Assembly (NCBI RefSeq): GCF_030813115.1
Contig: NZ_JAUSTY010000024.1
Coordinates: 1-64,000 of the forward strand
DNA from: Bacillus horti
GTDB taxonomy: Bacteria; Bacillota; Bacilli; Caldalkalibacillales; JCM-10596
DNA: 64,000 nucleotides
Direction: 5' to 3'
The notes beneath the pieces are model-generated. The model saw only the letters and a program-made list of their open reading frames with translations. It was not told the origin of the DNA and ran no database searches. A program made the position numbers and the translations under genes. Below are positions 9,158 to 17,366 of this stretch, piece by piece (within the stretch, counting starts at the first letter, position 1; each line of letters begins with the position of its first letter).

Positions 9158-9200
9158 AGAATCCCCATCTATTACGAAATAAATGAGGGATTCTTATTAT
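9158..9200. terminator. Terminator after YheC/D gene
   Basis: AGAATCCC (9158-9165) pairs with GGGATTCT (9187-9194), followed by a T-rich stretch (TATTATTTCTT). It lies between convergent genes and overlaps the last codon of the dehydrogenase gene. Confidence 0.65.
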
Positions 9201-9988
9201 TTCTTGTTGAAGCTACTGCTTAAGACTTTTTCCATGATACCTGGGAAAAGACTATACAATTTACTGCCCATTTCCATCCATGATGGGAGGTTCACTTCTC
9301 GTACAGGTTTATGTATAGTGTGAATCACTTTTTGAGCAACTTTTTCAGGTTTAAGCATAAATCTCTCTATGTTCCTCGTGTATTCTCCACTGATATCAGC
9401 CTGATCAAAGAATGGAGTTTGGATAGGACCAGGATTTACGGCTGTCACGTGGATACCTTGTTCTTTGAGCTCATGCCTCAAGCTATTTGTAAAGCCTAAT
9501 AAGGCATGTTTACTTGCCGAGTAAGCAGTTGACTTTGGAGTTCCGATTTTTCCAGCCTGCGAAGCGATATTAATAATATGACCATGTTTTTGTTTGAGCA
9601 TCATAGGTAGGATAAGCTTAGTACAACGTACTACACCTAAATAATTTACATCCATCATTTGTTCAAACTCAGAAATTGGTGCATCAATAAAGCTTCTGAA
9701 AATACCAAAACCAGCATTATTTATCAATACATCAATCTGCGGATGGCTTTCTGAAATAGATTGAAAGACTTGCTGAAGGCTTACATAATCAACTACATCC
9801 GCTGTATAATACGGGGCGTGTTGCTTTGTCCGAGATTGGATATTCTCCTGAACCCTTTTTAGCTTTTCCTCAGAGCGTGCTACAAGAATAGGTGTCCCCC
9901 CATGCAAAGCGATTTGCTTAGCCATTTCTTCGCCTAACCCACTCGAAGCTCCAGTGATAATAATCACCTTATTCTCACACTTTTTCAT
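9197..9988 (-). CDS. Short-chain dehydrogenase/reductase
   Basis: 263 residues, classical SDR: cofactor loop TGASSGLG (residues 13-20), NNAGFG near 90, and the catalytic YxxxK as YSASK near residue 155, with PG-x-IQTPF after it. The overall pattern resembles B. subtilis YqjQ (259 aa) and DltE-type reductases. AAGGAG precedes the ATG by 5 nt. Substrate unknown. A single gene convergent with the YheC/D gene. Confidence 0.85.
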   Translation of the reverse strand: MKKCENKVIIITGASSGLGEEMAKQIALHGGTPILVARSEEKLKRVQENIQSRTKQHAPYYTADVVDYVSLQQVFQSISESHPQIDVLINNAGFGIFRSFIDAPISEFEQMMDVNYLGVVRCTKLILPMMLKQKHGHIINIASQAGKIGTPKSTAYSASKHALLGFTNSLRHELKEQGIHVTAVNPGPIQTPFFDQADISGEYTRNIERFMLKPEKVAQKVIHTIHKPVREVNLPSWMEMGSKLYSLFPGIMEKVLSSSFNKK

Positions 9989-10066
9989 GGCTTCTCCTTT
10001 TCTTATATAAGGTATTCACACTATTGATTACTAGTTTATCACGTTCTTTTCAATTCTGTAATCATT

Positions 10067-10243
10067 AAAAACGAAGACTTATCTGCTAGTCATAGCGAAA
10101 TCCTTCATTTTTCTTACAGCCTAAGGACGTATAAAATTTGATACAACTTCTTTAAATTTCATACGTTCTGGCTGCAAGGAAAGCTTCCTCTAATGAGGGC
10201 TAGGCAACCTCTGAGAAAAGGCTTCTATACAAGCTTTCCTTAT
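10067..10243 (+). ncRNA. Structured dispersed element, copy 1
   Basis: A 177-nt non-coding segment that recurs at 17186-17366 and, degenerate, near 19985-20097. Paired segments: an outer A-rich/T-rich pair at 10067-10076 and 10103-10112; CAGCC (10117-10121) with GGCTG (10170-10174) enclosing ACGTAT (10127-10132) with ATACGT (10161-10166); and AAGGAAAGCTT (10176-10186) with a perfect 11-bp partner at 10231-10241. It lies before the Zur-controlled promoter, so it is not part of the znuA leader. It could be a small RNA or a repeat element; no known family is recognised. Confidence 0.6.
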
Positions 10244-10288
10244 ACGATCTACCTCGGAATTTACAAATGCTGATAGTATAAAAAAATG

Positions 10289-10311
10289 TAAATCAGAATA
10301 ATAATGATTTA
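10289..10311. promoter_or_regulatory. Zur box 1, overlapping the -35 region
   Basis: A 23-bp near-palindrome with TAAATC and GATTTA ends and an AAT-A-AT core. It differs from the B. subtilis Zur operator consensus, as I recall it, at 4 positions. It overlaps the znuA -35 hexamer, a position for repression by zinc-loaded Zur, whose gene is in the same cluster. Confidence 0.78.
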
Positions 10312-10336
10312 CAAAACTAAATAGGCAAGTTATAAT
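10308..10336 (+). promoter_or_regulatory. Sigma-A promoter of the zinc operon
   Basis: TTTACA (10308-10313), a 17-nt spacer and TATAAT (10331-10336): a near-consensus vegetative promoter, with transcription expected to start about 10343, directly before the second Zur box. Confidence 0.75.
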
Positions 10337-10349
10337 AGTCAACGAACAT

Positions 10350-10370
10350 AAATCGTTATGATTATTATTT
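10350..10370. promoter_or_regulatory. Zur box 2, just after the transcription start
   Basis: AAATCGTTAT-G-ATTATTATTT matches the Zur palindrome well in the left arm and less well in the right arm. Its position just downstream of the predicted start would let Zur block elongation or promoter clearance. It starts 61 bp after box 1, about six helical turns. Confidence 0.65.
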
Positions 10371-10440
10371 GAGTAGAATAACATAGTATACGTAATTTAC
10401 ATAGCTACGGTATACGTGAAATAAGTGGAGGGAAGAGAGA

Positions 10441-11616
10441 ATGGAATCTCTAAGAAAAGAAAGAAGAAAAGTAATGTTGCATAGGAAGGAAAGAGGATCA
10501 TCTAGGCGTCTATCGTTTGTTTTAGGTAGCATGTTACTGATTTTTGCTCTCATTGTAGTGGGGTGCTCTACACAAGAGCAAACGTCAGAGCCTGAAAGCT
10601 CAAATGTGGGAGAAATTGAGGAAACGATTAAAATTTTCACTACTGTTTATCCTGTGCATTATTTTGCTGAGCAAATCGCAGGAAGCCGTGCGGAGGTAAG
10701 GAGTTTGATTCCGGTAGGAGTTGACCCACATGATTTTGAGCCTACAGCAAGGGATATTATGGCCTTAAGTGATGCTGATATGTTTATTTATAATGGGGGA
10801 GGCTTTGAGGGCTGGATTGAAAGGATCGTAGAATCTGTGAATAATGATTCTCTGGTATGGGTCGACTCAACAGAAACACTAACATTATTAACGAATGAGG
10901 AAACAGGTCATATTCATGATGACCATGATCACGGCCATCATGGGGATGCTCATGGAACAGAAGAAGACGATCATGATCATGACCATCACGGAGATACTCA
11001 TGGAACAGAAGAAGACCATGATCACGACCATCACGAGGATGCTCATGGAACAGAAGAAGACGATCATGATCACGACCATCACCATCATGGTGAATTTGAT
11101 CCACATGTTTGGCTTGATCCAACTTTAGCGAAGCAACAAGCAGAAGCTATTAAAAATGCTTTAGTTGAGCTTGATCCTGAACATGCTGAGGAATACGAAG
11201 CCAACTTTGAGCAAATGGTTAGTGAATTTGATGCTTTAGATGCTGCCTTCAAGGAATTAGTAGAAAGTGTTAATCGGACTGATTTCATCGTAGCTCACGC
11301 AGCGTATGGATACTTATCAAACCGCTATGGTTTAAATCAGATTGCTATTTCAGGTTTAGATCCATCACAGGAGCCGAGCCCAAGACAATTACAGCAAATT
11401 ATTGAATTTGCAGAAGAGAATGAAGTACAATATATCTTATTCGAGAATTTTGTTTCGACGAAAGTCGCTGAGGTTGTACAAGAGGCCATTGGAGCCGAGT
11501 CATTAGTCATCTATAATTTAGAAGCTATAACGGAGGAGGAACAATCTCAGGGTGAGAATTACTTTACTTTGATGCATAGAAATGTCGAGGTATTGAAAAT
11601 CGCTCTAGATTACTAA
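10441..11616 (+). CDS. znuA: Zinc ABC transporter substrate-binding lipoprotein
   Basis: 391 residues, cluster A-I metal-binding lipoprotein. The N-terminus is basic, then a hydrophobic stretch ending in the lipobox LIVVGC (Cys about residue 42). Metal-ligand histidines are seen in VDPHDFEP, FDPHVWLDP and VAHAAYGYL. Between the first two lies a long His/Asp-rich loop (about residues 155-218) typical of zinc rather than manganese binders, and here made of three near-identical repeats. Length is above the usual 310-320 because of that loop and a long N-terminus. GGAGG precedes the ATG by about 10 nt. First gene of znuA-znuC-znuB-zur-ycgR-ycgQ, under two Zur boxes. Confidence 0.93.
   Translation: MESLRKERRKVMLHRKERGSSRRLSFVLGSMLLIFALIVVGCSTQEQTSEPESSNVGEIEETIKIFTTVYPVHYFAEQIAGSRAEVRSLIPVGVDPHDFEPTARDIMALSDADMFIYNGGGFEGWIERIVESVNNDSLVWVDSTETLTLLTNEETGHIHDDHDHGHHGDAHGTEEDDHDHDHHGDTHGTEEDHDHDHHEDAHGTEEDDHDHDHHHHGEFDPHVWLDPTLAKQQAEAIKNALVELDPEHAEEYEANFEQMVSEFDALDAAFKELVESVNRTDFIVAHAAYGYLSNRYGLNQIAISGLDPSQEPSPRQLQQIIEFAEENEVQYILFENFVSTKVAEVVQEAIGAESLVIYNLEAITEEEQSQGENYFTLMHRNVEVLKIALDY
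10942..11082 (+). repeat. Three in-frame repeats coding for the His-rich loop
   Basis: Units of 48, 45 and 48 bp (10942-10989, 10990-11034, 11035-11082) each encode (G/E)D(A/T)HGTEED(D)HDHDHH. DNA identity is high, so the loop has grown by recent duplication. The length of this array is likely to vary between strains. Confidence 0.9.
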
Positions 11617-11622
11617 TAAATC

Positions 11623-12393
11623 ATGAATAAACAAGTAGCTGTACCCACTATTGAATTGAAAAACGTTAGCTTTGATTATGATTCAAAAACAAAGGTTTTG
11701 GATCAAATCGACTTAACAATGCCTCAGGGAGATTTCCTGGGCATTGTTGGACCTAACGGTTCTGGAAAGTCCACATTAGTCAAACTAATTCTGGGGCTTC
11801 TTTCTCCAACCGCTGGAGAGGTCAAACTCTTTGGTCAACCAGTAACAGCCTTTAAACAATGGAATAGAATTGGCTATGTTTCTCAAAAAGCGAATAGCTT
11901 CAATAGTGGATTCCCTGCTACTGTTTTTGAAGTCGTAGCGTCTGGTCTTTTTGGTAAAGCTGGATTATTCAAATGGTTGAACAAAAAGGATCATGCCAAG
12001 ATTTTACGTACTTTAGATATGGTTGGTATAAAGGATCTTGCTAGCCGGAATATTGGTAAGCTATCAGGAGGGCAGCAGCAACGAACATTTATTGCTCGTG
12101 CTTTGGTAAGCAATCCTGATATTCTCATTTTGGATGAGCCTACTGTAGGTATTGATTCAGAGTCTGTAGATCGGTTTTATGAACTATTGGAGCACTTGCA
12201 TGGTCATCTAGGAATATCTATCTTATTGATCAGTCATGATATTGGTGTTATAACAAATAAAGTAAGCCAAGTAGCCTGCTTAAATAAAAAGATTCATTTT
12301 CATGGAGATCCAAAGGATTTTACTCATAATCAGGAGGCTATTCTATCTACAGCTTATGGACATGATGTTCGCCTTCTCGAACATTCGCACTAG
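11623..12393 (+). CDS. znuC: Zinc ABC transporter ATP-binding protein
   Basis: 256 residues, ABC ATPase: Walker A GPNGSGKST (about residue 43-51), signature LSGGQQQR (about 147), Walker B ILILDEPTVGID and the switch histidine in LLISHD. It energises zinc uptake with ZnuB and ZnuA. The gene starts 6 nt after the znuA stop and has no clear Shine-Dalgarno sequence before the ATG, so it probably depends on translational coupling to znuA. Confidence 0.93.
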   Translation: MNKQVAVPTIELKNVSFDYDSKTKVLDQIDLTMPQGDFLGIVGPNGSGKSTLVKLILGLLSPTAGEVKLFGQPVTAFKQWNRIGYVSQKANSFNSGFPATVFEVVASGLFGKAGLFKWLNKKDHAKILRTLDMVGIKDLASRNIGKLSGGQQQRTFIARALVSNPDILILDEPTVGIDSESVDRFYELLEHLHGHLGISILLISHDIGVITNKVSQVACLNKKIHFHGDPKDFTHNQEAILSTAYGHDVRLLEHSH

Positions 12394-12410
12394 AAAGAGG
12401 ATAGAGAGAT

Positions 12411-13259
12411 ATGATTGAAGCAGTTATACAATATGAATTCTTACGCAATGCCTTACTATCAGGCATGATTATAGGTTTTTTGGCCCCCTTAATAGGGGTT
12501 TTTATCGTAGTTCGAAGGCTTTCTATGATTGCTGATGCTCTTTCTCATGTTACGCTGTCAGGAATTGCCTTTAGTATGCTTTTAGGAAAGTACTTTGCTT
12601 TCTTTTCGGCTGCTACATTAAATCCTATTTTTATGGGGATGGCGTTTTCCGTGGCTGGTGCGCTTAGCATAGAAAAGCTAAGAACAAGCTATAAGCACTT
12701 TCAGGAGCTTTCCATACCCATTATTTTATCAGCAGGAATTGGCCTTAGCGCGATCTTTATCTCTGTGGCCAATGGGTTTAATACGGATTTATTCACGTAT
12801 TTATTCGGGAATATTCTAGCCATTAGAAAATCAGATCTACTAACTATTCTTATCATTGCCATCGTCGTTGTTGCGATTATTCTTCTAATTTATAAGGAGC
12901 TATTCTCAATTTCATTTGACGATGAGCATGCACGAATTTCAGGCATCCCTCGTAAAATGATTAATTTCTTATTTATTGTGATGGTGGCTGTAGTGATTGC
13001 CTCAGCCATGAAGATTGTAGGGATATTGCTAGTATCCTCTCTAATGGTGTTGCCGGTAGCCGCCAGCATCAAAATTGCTAAAAGCTTTAAGCAAACGATC
13101 TTTTACTCTATTTTGTTCGGTGAAATATCTGTTTTACTAGGTTTGTTCATCTCCTATCAATTTGACTGGGCCTCAGGGGGAACGATTGTTGTCACATCTT
13201 TGCTTATTTTACTAGTGATAATGGCTTTCAAGCGTTGGATTCTTAGGGTGGATGATTGA
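12411..13259 (+). CDS. znuB: Zinc ABC transporter permease
   Basis: 282 residues with about eight membrane segments, ABC-3 permease family. The N-terminal FLAPLIGVFIVVRRLSMIAD and DALSHVTLSGIA segments are the family hallmark near the ATPase-contact region. It begins 17 nt after znuC behind an AGAGGATAGAGAG purine tract. Membrane component of the ZnuABC importer. Confidence 0.93.
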   Translation: MIEAVIQYEFLRNALLSGMIIGFLAPLIGVFIVVRRLSMIADALSHVTLSGIAFSMLLGKYFAFFSAATLNPIFMGMAFSVAGALSIEKLRTSYKHFQELSIPIILSAGIGLSAIFISVANGFNTDLFTYLFGNILAIRKSDLLTILIIAIVVVAIILLIYKELFSISFDDEHARISGIPRKMINFLFIVMVAVVIASAMKIVGILLVSSLMVLPVAASIKIAKSFKQTIFYSILFGEISVLLGLFISYQFDWASGGTIVVTSLLILLVIMAFKRWILRVDD

Positions 13260-13373
13260 TTTTACTAGTTTTTAAGGATAAAATGACATCAACTACAGTA
13301 GATAATACAGTACGTTTTATGGGACGAATCTATAGAAAATAGGAATCTTTTGTTCTAGGGCAGGTGAATAAGA

Positions 13374-13793
13374 ATGAATGTTGAACAAGCGTTAAGCACT
13401 CTAAAAAAGAATGGTTACAAATATACAGGAAAAAGAGAAGAAATGGTCAGAGTGTTTGCTCGGGAGAAGCGTTACGTATCGGCTAAGGATATGCTTGAAT
13501 TTATGAAGTTTGATTATCCGAATATTAGCTTTGATACGATCTACCGCAACCTTTCTTTATTTAGTGATCTAGAGATCATTGAATCCACAGAGTTAAATGG
13601 TGAGCGTATTTATCGTTTAGCTTGTGAAACGGAGCAGCACCATCATCATTTAATTTGCACTCTTTGTGGCAGAACGAAGAAGCTAGACATGTGTCCGATG
13701 AATGCTGTCATTGGAGAACCAACAGGATTTACAATTACCGGTCATAAATTTGAAATTTATGGCTATTGTGAAACCTGTGAGGTTCAAGCATGA
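13374..13793 (+). CDS. zur: Fur-family regulator, zinc-responsive
   Basis: 139 residues. An N-terminal winged helix (recognition helix in the NISFDTIYRNLSLF region) is followed by the HHHH run and two CxxC motifs (CTLCG near residue 97 and CETC near 134) that hold the structural zinc of Fur proteins. Operon position after znuACB and the Zur boxes upstream of znuA identify it as Zur rather than Fur or PerR. A 114-bp gap before it carries a direct repeat TACAGTA-gataa-TACAGTA whose role is unknown; it may have its own promoter. It overlaps the next gene by 4 bp (ATGA). Confidence 0.9.
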   Translation: MNVEQALSTLKKNGYKYTGKREEMVRVFAREKRYVSAKDMLEFMKFDYPNISFDTIYRNLSLFSDLEIIESTELNGERIYRLACETEQHHHHLICTLCGRTKKLDMCPMNAVIGEPTGFTITGHKFEIYGYCETCEVQA

Positions 13794-14869
13794 AGCCTCT
13801 ATATGAGAAGGAAGGTAAGAGCTCCTTCTTAAAAGGAATCGGACCTGATTTTATTGGAATAAGCCTACTTGCTCTATTCCTACTCCTTTTCTTTAATCGT
13901 GATGCGCTTAAAGGGGGAGATCTATTCTTTTTCGTATCTGACTCTTTTTTAAGCGTTAATACGATTTTTCTAAGTATAGTTATTGAAGCGATTCCCTTTA
14001 TATTATTAGGTGTGTTTTTCTCAGCACTTATCCAAATTTTTGTCCATGAAGATATGATCAAAAGATTTCTACCCAAAAATGCTTTTGTTGCTTTGTTACC
14101 AGCCACCCTTTTGGGAGCTATTTTTCCTGTTTGTGAATGTGCCATTATCCCTGTTGTCAGGCGATTAATCAAAAAAGGGATGCCCTTACATGTGGGTGTA
14201 GTATTCTTAGTAGCTGCTCCTATCCTTAATCCTGTCGTTTTTGCATCTACTTTCTTTGCTTTTAGAACCGATATGACAGTAGTTTATAGTCGTATGATTG
14301 TAGCATTTATTTTAGCCATAATTATTGGTGGCATTCTTTATATTCTTTACAAAAATTCCAATCAGATTAGAGAGTCTAAAGCTACTCCCCACACACATAT
14401 ACATGTACATAGTGGGCATGATTCGCAGCAAGTATCTGAGAAAAGCTTCACCCAGAAATCCATTCAAAAGCTTAAACAAACTATGTATCACGCTACAGAT
14501 GAATTTTTTGATATGGGGAAATATTTAATTGTTGGAGCTTTTATAGCAGCATTATTCCAGACATATCTAGATAGGCAAATTTTATTATCCATCGGTTCGG
14601 ATGATGTTTCTGCCCCTTTAGTTATGATGTTATTTGCTTATGTTCTATCCCTATGCTCGGAGGCTGACGCCTTTGTTGCTGCATCCTTTGGTTCCACATT
14701 TTCAACAGGTTCGATCGTGGCATTTTTAGTGTATGGTCCAATGATTGATCTGAAGAATACGATTATGTATTTCGCTTATTTCAAAAAGGGCTTTGTTATT
14801 TCCTTTATCATTACGGTAACAATTACTGTGTTTTTAGCCGTCATGGTGCTACAATGGTTCTTTATTTAG
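13790..14869 (+). CDS. DUF318/ArsP-type permease (YcgR-like)
   Basis: 359 residues, about eight membrane helices in two groups, separated by a cytosolic stretch with a histidine-rich segment (THIHVHSGH, about residue 203-211). PVCECAIIPVVRRLIKKGMP (about residues 117-136) and the second-half SLCSEADAFVAASF match the predicted permease family PF03773. In B. subtilis ycgR is paired with ycgQ, as here. Overlap with zur by ATGA and the His segment suggest a role in zinc handling; the direction and substrate of transport are not known. Confidence 0.82.
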   Translation: MKPLYEKEGKSSFLKGIGPDFIGISLLALFLLLFFNRDALKGGDLFFFVSDSFLSVNTIFLSIVIEAIPFILLGVFFSALIQIFVHEDMIKRFLPKNAFVALLPATLLGAIFPVCECAIIPVVRRLIKKGMPLHVGVVFLVAAPILNPVVFASTFFAFRTDMTVVYSRMIVAFILAIIIGGILYILYKNSNQIRESKATPHTHIHVHSGHDSQQVSEKSFTQKSIQKLKQTMYHATDEFFDMGKYLIVGAFIAALFQTYLDRQILLSIGSDDVSAPLVMMLFAYVLSLCSEADAFVAASFGSTFSTGSIVAFLVYGPMIDLKNTIMYFAYFKKGFVISFIITVTITVFLAVMVLQWFFI

Positions 14870-14901
14870 GCGTTATACATTGGGAAAGGGTTTGATTATA
14901 C

Positions 14902-15918
14902 ATGCATAACCATCAAAGGGAAAAAGCGGGTTTTCATGCTTTCCTAAGAGGAATTATTCTTTTCGGTTTTACAATGCTACTATTAGGCTTTATTATTTCA
15001 GGAAATATCACGTATTATATTGCTCCTAAGATGATGCCTTTCATCTATTTTGCTGTTATTTCATTTTTCCTTTTAAGTATTGCTCAAATCTGGAGGAGTA
15101 CTTCAAAAGGGCAGGAGGATGAATGTGATTGCGAGGGTGATCATCAACTTCCTACAGCTAACTGGAAGAAGGTAGGGATATATTCTATCTTTGTTTTACC
15201 CCTTATCATGGGCTTTGTTCTACCTGACAAGGTTCTAGATAGCTCAGTTGCGGCTAACCGTGGGGTACAGCTAGGTGCAGGGGTCTATTCAAATTCGAAT
15301 GCTAATCCAGCTGCAGAAACGAGTAGCTTAGGAGCTTCAACAGCAGCAATTAAAGTGTCAGATGAGGTTAATCAAAATCAGAATGCAGTAGCTCAAGAGG
15401 AAGAGGATATTGATTATATGGAGCGTATAGAGGAATTAATGGATCAAAAGAATGAAGATGATGATATTGAACATTTTACAATCGAAGATCAATACTCCAG
15501 CGAAGGATTCTTTGACTATTATGATGAGCTAGTAGCTGAGATATTAACAAATGACACCATTATTGTGACAGATGAAAATTATTTAGATATGATGACAGTT
15601 CTTGATTTATATCTTGATGAATTTATAGGTAAAACCATTGAGATAAAAGGTTTTACATACAGAGAGCCTGAGATGGCACAGGATGAACTGGTTGCTGCTC
15701 GCTTTTCAATGACTTGCTGTACGGCCGATTCAACCGTTTATGGTCTACTTGTCAAAGGAGAGCAAACAAGGCAGTTTGACAATGACACTTGGATTATAGT
15801 AACAGGGACCATTGAAGAGACATTATATAACGATTGGCCAATTCCAATGGTTAGGCTTAACTCCGTTCAAGAAATCGATGAGCCTGATACGCCGTATGTC
15901 TATCCAAATTACTATTAA
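14902..15918 (+). CDS. TIGR03943-type permease partner (YcgQ-like)
   Basis: 338 residues. N-terminal half: about three membrane segments (around residues 15-35, 42-62 and 90-108). Then an acidic, low-complexity linker of about 100 residues, and a C-terminal extracytoplasmic domain (from about 210) with FSMTCCTADSTVYGLLV, a double-cysteine strand characteristic of the YcgQ/TIGR03943 family. An ECDCEG cysteine cluster lies between the second and third helices. It always pairs with the YcgR permease in the relatives I know; it is the last gene of the zinc operon, 32 bp after ycgR. Confidence 0.8.
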   Translation: MHNHQREKAGFHAFLRGIILFGFTMLLLGFIISGNITYYIAPKMMPFIYFAVISFFLLSIAQIWRSTSKGQEDECDCEGDHQLPTANWKKVGIYSIFVLPLIMGFVLPDKVLDSSVAANRGVQLGAGVYSNSNANPAAETSSLGASTAAIKVSDEVNQNQNAVAQEEEDIDYMERIEELMDQKNEDDDIEHFTIEDQYSSEGFFDYYDELVAEILTNDTIIVTDENYLDMMTVLDLYLDEFIGKTIEIKGFTYREPEMAQDELVAARFSMTCCTADSTVYGLLVKGEQTRQFDNDTWIIVTGTIEETLYNDWPIPMVRLNSVQEIDEPDTPYVYPNYY

Positions 15919-15925
15919 GGCCAGT

Positions 15926-15947
15926 CTTACCAAGATTAATTGGTAAG
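15926..15947 (+). terminator. Hairpin after the zinc operon
   Basis: CTTACCAA, a 6-nt loop and TTGGTAAG form a perfect 8-bp stem directly after the ycgQ stop. No strong T-run follows (AATTTAACC), so it would be a weak terminator or an mRNA-end stabiliser. Confidence 0.45.
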
Positions 15948-15962
15948 AATTTAACCGATTAG

Positions 15963-16004
15963 CTTCCCCCTTAGCCGAGAAGAATAAGGAATCAAGGGGG
16001 GAAG
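15963..16004 (+). promoter_or_regulatory. Hairpin that covers the ribosome binding site of the DUF1540 gene
   Basis: CTTCCCCCTT (15963-15972) is complementary to the AAGGGGGGAAG at 15994-16004, which is the Shine-Dalgarno sequence of the next gene (ATG at 16009), with one bulged G. Folding would hide the site. Confidence 0.6.
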
Positions 16005-16008
16005 TCAA

Positions 16009-16224
16009 ATGGAAAGACCGGCTGTAAATTGTACCGTGTCCAATTGCACGTATTGGGATGAAGGTAATAAGTGTGGAGCAGATTCAATTCTTATTCATAT
16101 TGATCAGCATGCCAATGAGGATTATGAAGTTGAAGCTGGTAAGATTATCGGGGAAGATGATTATGAAATAGAAGCAAATTCTGTTGCTAACACTTGCTGT
16201 CATACGTTTAAGCCTAGAAGCTAA
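16009..16224 (+). CDS. DUF1540 cysteine-rich small protein
   Basis: 71 residues. The N-terminal VNCTVSNCTYWDEGNKCGAD has the CxxxxC...C spacing of DUF1540, and a C-terminal ANTCCHTF holds a further cysteine pair, so a metal-binding (probably zinc) mini-domain is likely. The middle is acidic. Function unknown; DUF1540 proteins are common in spore-formers. Position right after the zinc operon may be meaningful. Strong AAGGGGGGAAG site, but it lies in a hairpin. Confidence 0.8.
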   Translation: MERPAVNCTVSNCTYWDEGNKCGADSILIHIDQHANEDYEVEAGKIIGEDDYEIEANSVANTCCHTFKPRS

Positions 16225-16247
16225 GCTCTTTCGGAAAGCAGAACAGA

Positions 16248-16286
16248 AGACGCCTACTCCAACATAGAGGAGTAGGTGTCTTTTTC
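16248..16286 (+). terminator. Terminator after DUF1540 gene
   Basis: AGACGCCTACTCC (16248-16260) pairs with GGAGTAGGTGTCT (16269-16281) including one G-U pair, 8-nt loop, then TTTTT. The rest of the 352-bp gap up to 16576 shows no gene and no other clear signal. Confidence 0.9.
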
Positions 16287-16576
16287 ATATGCTTTAGCGA
16301 CACTGATTATATCTGAAAAGACGTTCGTTATATGGGAAAGCATGCACTTTGACACACATTCTTCAAAATGTAATGTGTAAATCACTGGGGATATGGGGTA
16401 ATTAGAAAATAACAAGGATTTCATGAGGTAATGGAAGGCTAAAGTGTAAAAAATAGTGGCATACAAACTAAAAGTCCAAATGAAGTTATGGCATATCTTT
16501 CAAAGGTGAATTTTCGTACACGAGGTCATACTAAGGAAGCAACAAAAATTTAGATAGAGGAAGTGAGGGACAACAA

Positions 16577-17131
16577 ATGGATGACAGAAAAAGGACGGAT
16601 TTGCCTCATGACCAGGTTGCACAGGATAATGATGGGTTTACTTCTTCCGAAGGGGATTATAGCTCTTCAGAGTTTGATGAGAAAAGAGAGACGAGCTTAG
16701 ATGATTCTCCATACGCTGCTGAGGTAGACAGAGATTCTGATGAATCAGGATACTACGAAAATGATTTTTTAACCGGAAAAACGTATTTCTCTCCCGAGGA
16801 TTATAATGAGGAATCAGCTGCTGAAATTGCTCCACCTTTAAATCGTTCGTCAGTGGATGAAAATGACTCAGATGAATTGGTGAATGAGGAGCAGGTTAGA
16901 AACATTGAGTATATGGAGGAAAAAGAAGCTGGAAATACGGCGCTAGGCTGGACAGCGTTAGTTGTTTCAATCGTTTCCCTCTTCATTTTACCCATACTTG
17001 CCGGTACGGTAGGAGCTGTTACAGGCTTCTTTGCTTTAAGAAATGGAGCTAGAACCTTAGGAGGCTGGGCGATAGCCATAGGTGTATTTTCCATCATTAT
17101 GAGCTTGTTCATCTCACCATTTGTGAGATAG
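16577..17131 (+). CDS. DUF4190 membrane protein with acidic N-terminal region
   Basis: 184 residues. Residues 1-115 are hydrophilic, strongly acidic and serine-rich, probably disordered. The last 65 residues hold two membrane helices with the glycine/alanine pattern of DUF4190 (GWTALVVSIVSLFILP and GGWAIAIGVFSIIM, joined by FFALRNGAR). Orientation and function are unknown. GAGGAAGTGAGGG precedes the ATG. Single gene with its own terminator. Confidence 0.78.
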   Translation: MDDRKRTDLPHDQVAQDNDGFTSSEGDYSSSEFDEKRETSLDDSPYAAEVDRDSDESGYYENDFLTGKTYFSPEDYNEESAAEIAPPLNRSSVDENDSDELVNEEQVRNIEYMEEKEAGNTALGWTALVVSIVSLFILPILAGTVGAVTGFFALRNGARTLGGWAIAIGVFSIIMSLFISPFVR

Positions 17132-17136
17132 AGTAA

Positions 17137-17177
17137 AAAGAGTGCTACCTTAGATTGTTTTAAGGTAGTACTTTTTT
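17137..17177 (+). terminator. Terminator after DUF4190 gene
   Basis: AGTGCTACCTTA pairs with TAAGGTAGTACT, with A-rich and T-rich flanks (TTTTTT follows). Confidence 0.9.
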
Positions 17178-17185
17178 ATACTAAG

Positions 17186-17366
17186 AAAAACTAAGACTTT
17201 CGTCATGACTTGGCGACAAGCCAAGTTTTTCTTACAGTCTAAGAATTTATAAAATTTGATACAATGATTTCTTCAAGTTTTATAAATTCTGGCTGCATGT
17301 AAAAGCTTCCTCTAATGATGGACTAGACGACTTCTTCGAGAGGGCTTCGATAGAAGCTTTTCTTAT
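17186..17366 (+). ncRNA. Structured dispersed element, copy 2
   Basis: 181 nt, alignable over its length to 10067-10243. Paired segments: AAAAACT (17186-17192) with AGTTTTT around CTTGGC-GACAA-GCCAAG; CAGTC (17235-17239) with GGCTG (17291-17295, one G-U); AATTTATAAAA (17244-17254) with TTTTATAAATT (17278-17288); AAAAGCTTC (17301-17309) with GAAGCTTTT (17353-17361). The second-domain stem differs in sequence from copy 1 on both sides, yet still pairs. It lies 97 bp before nifZ, in the same direction. The first hairpin plus its T-run could act as a terminator. Confidence 0.62.

Noticed and set aside
10784-11128. His/Asp- and Met-rich reading frames on both strands over znuA
   Set aside because: They are out-of-frame shadows of the repetitive His-rich loop, with no ribosome sites.
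13735-14172. Minus-strand ORF of 145 codons
   Set aside because: It lies fully inside zur and ycgR, has no ribosome site or recognisable domain, and the plus-strand genes are clear.
16254-16466. 70-codon minus-strand ORF in the gap after the DUF1540 gene
   Set aside because: It runs through the terminator hairpin, has no Shine-Dalgarno sequence and no family resemblance.
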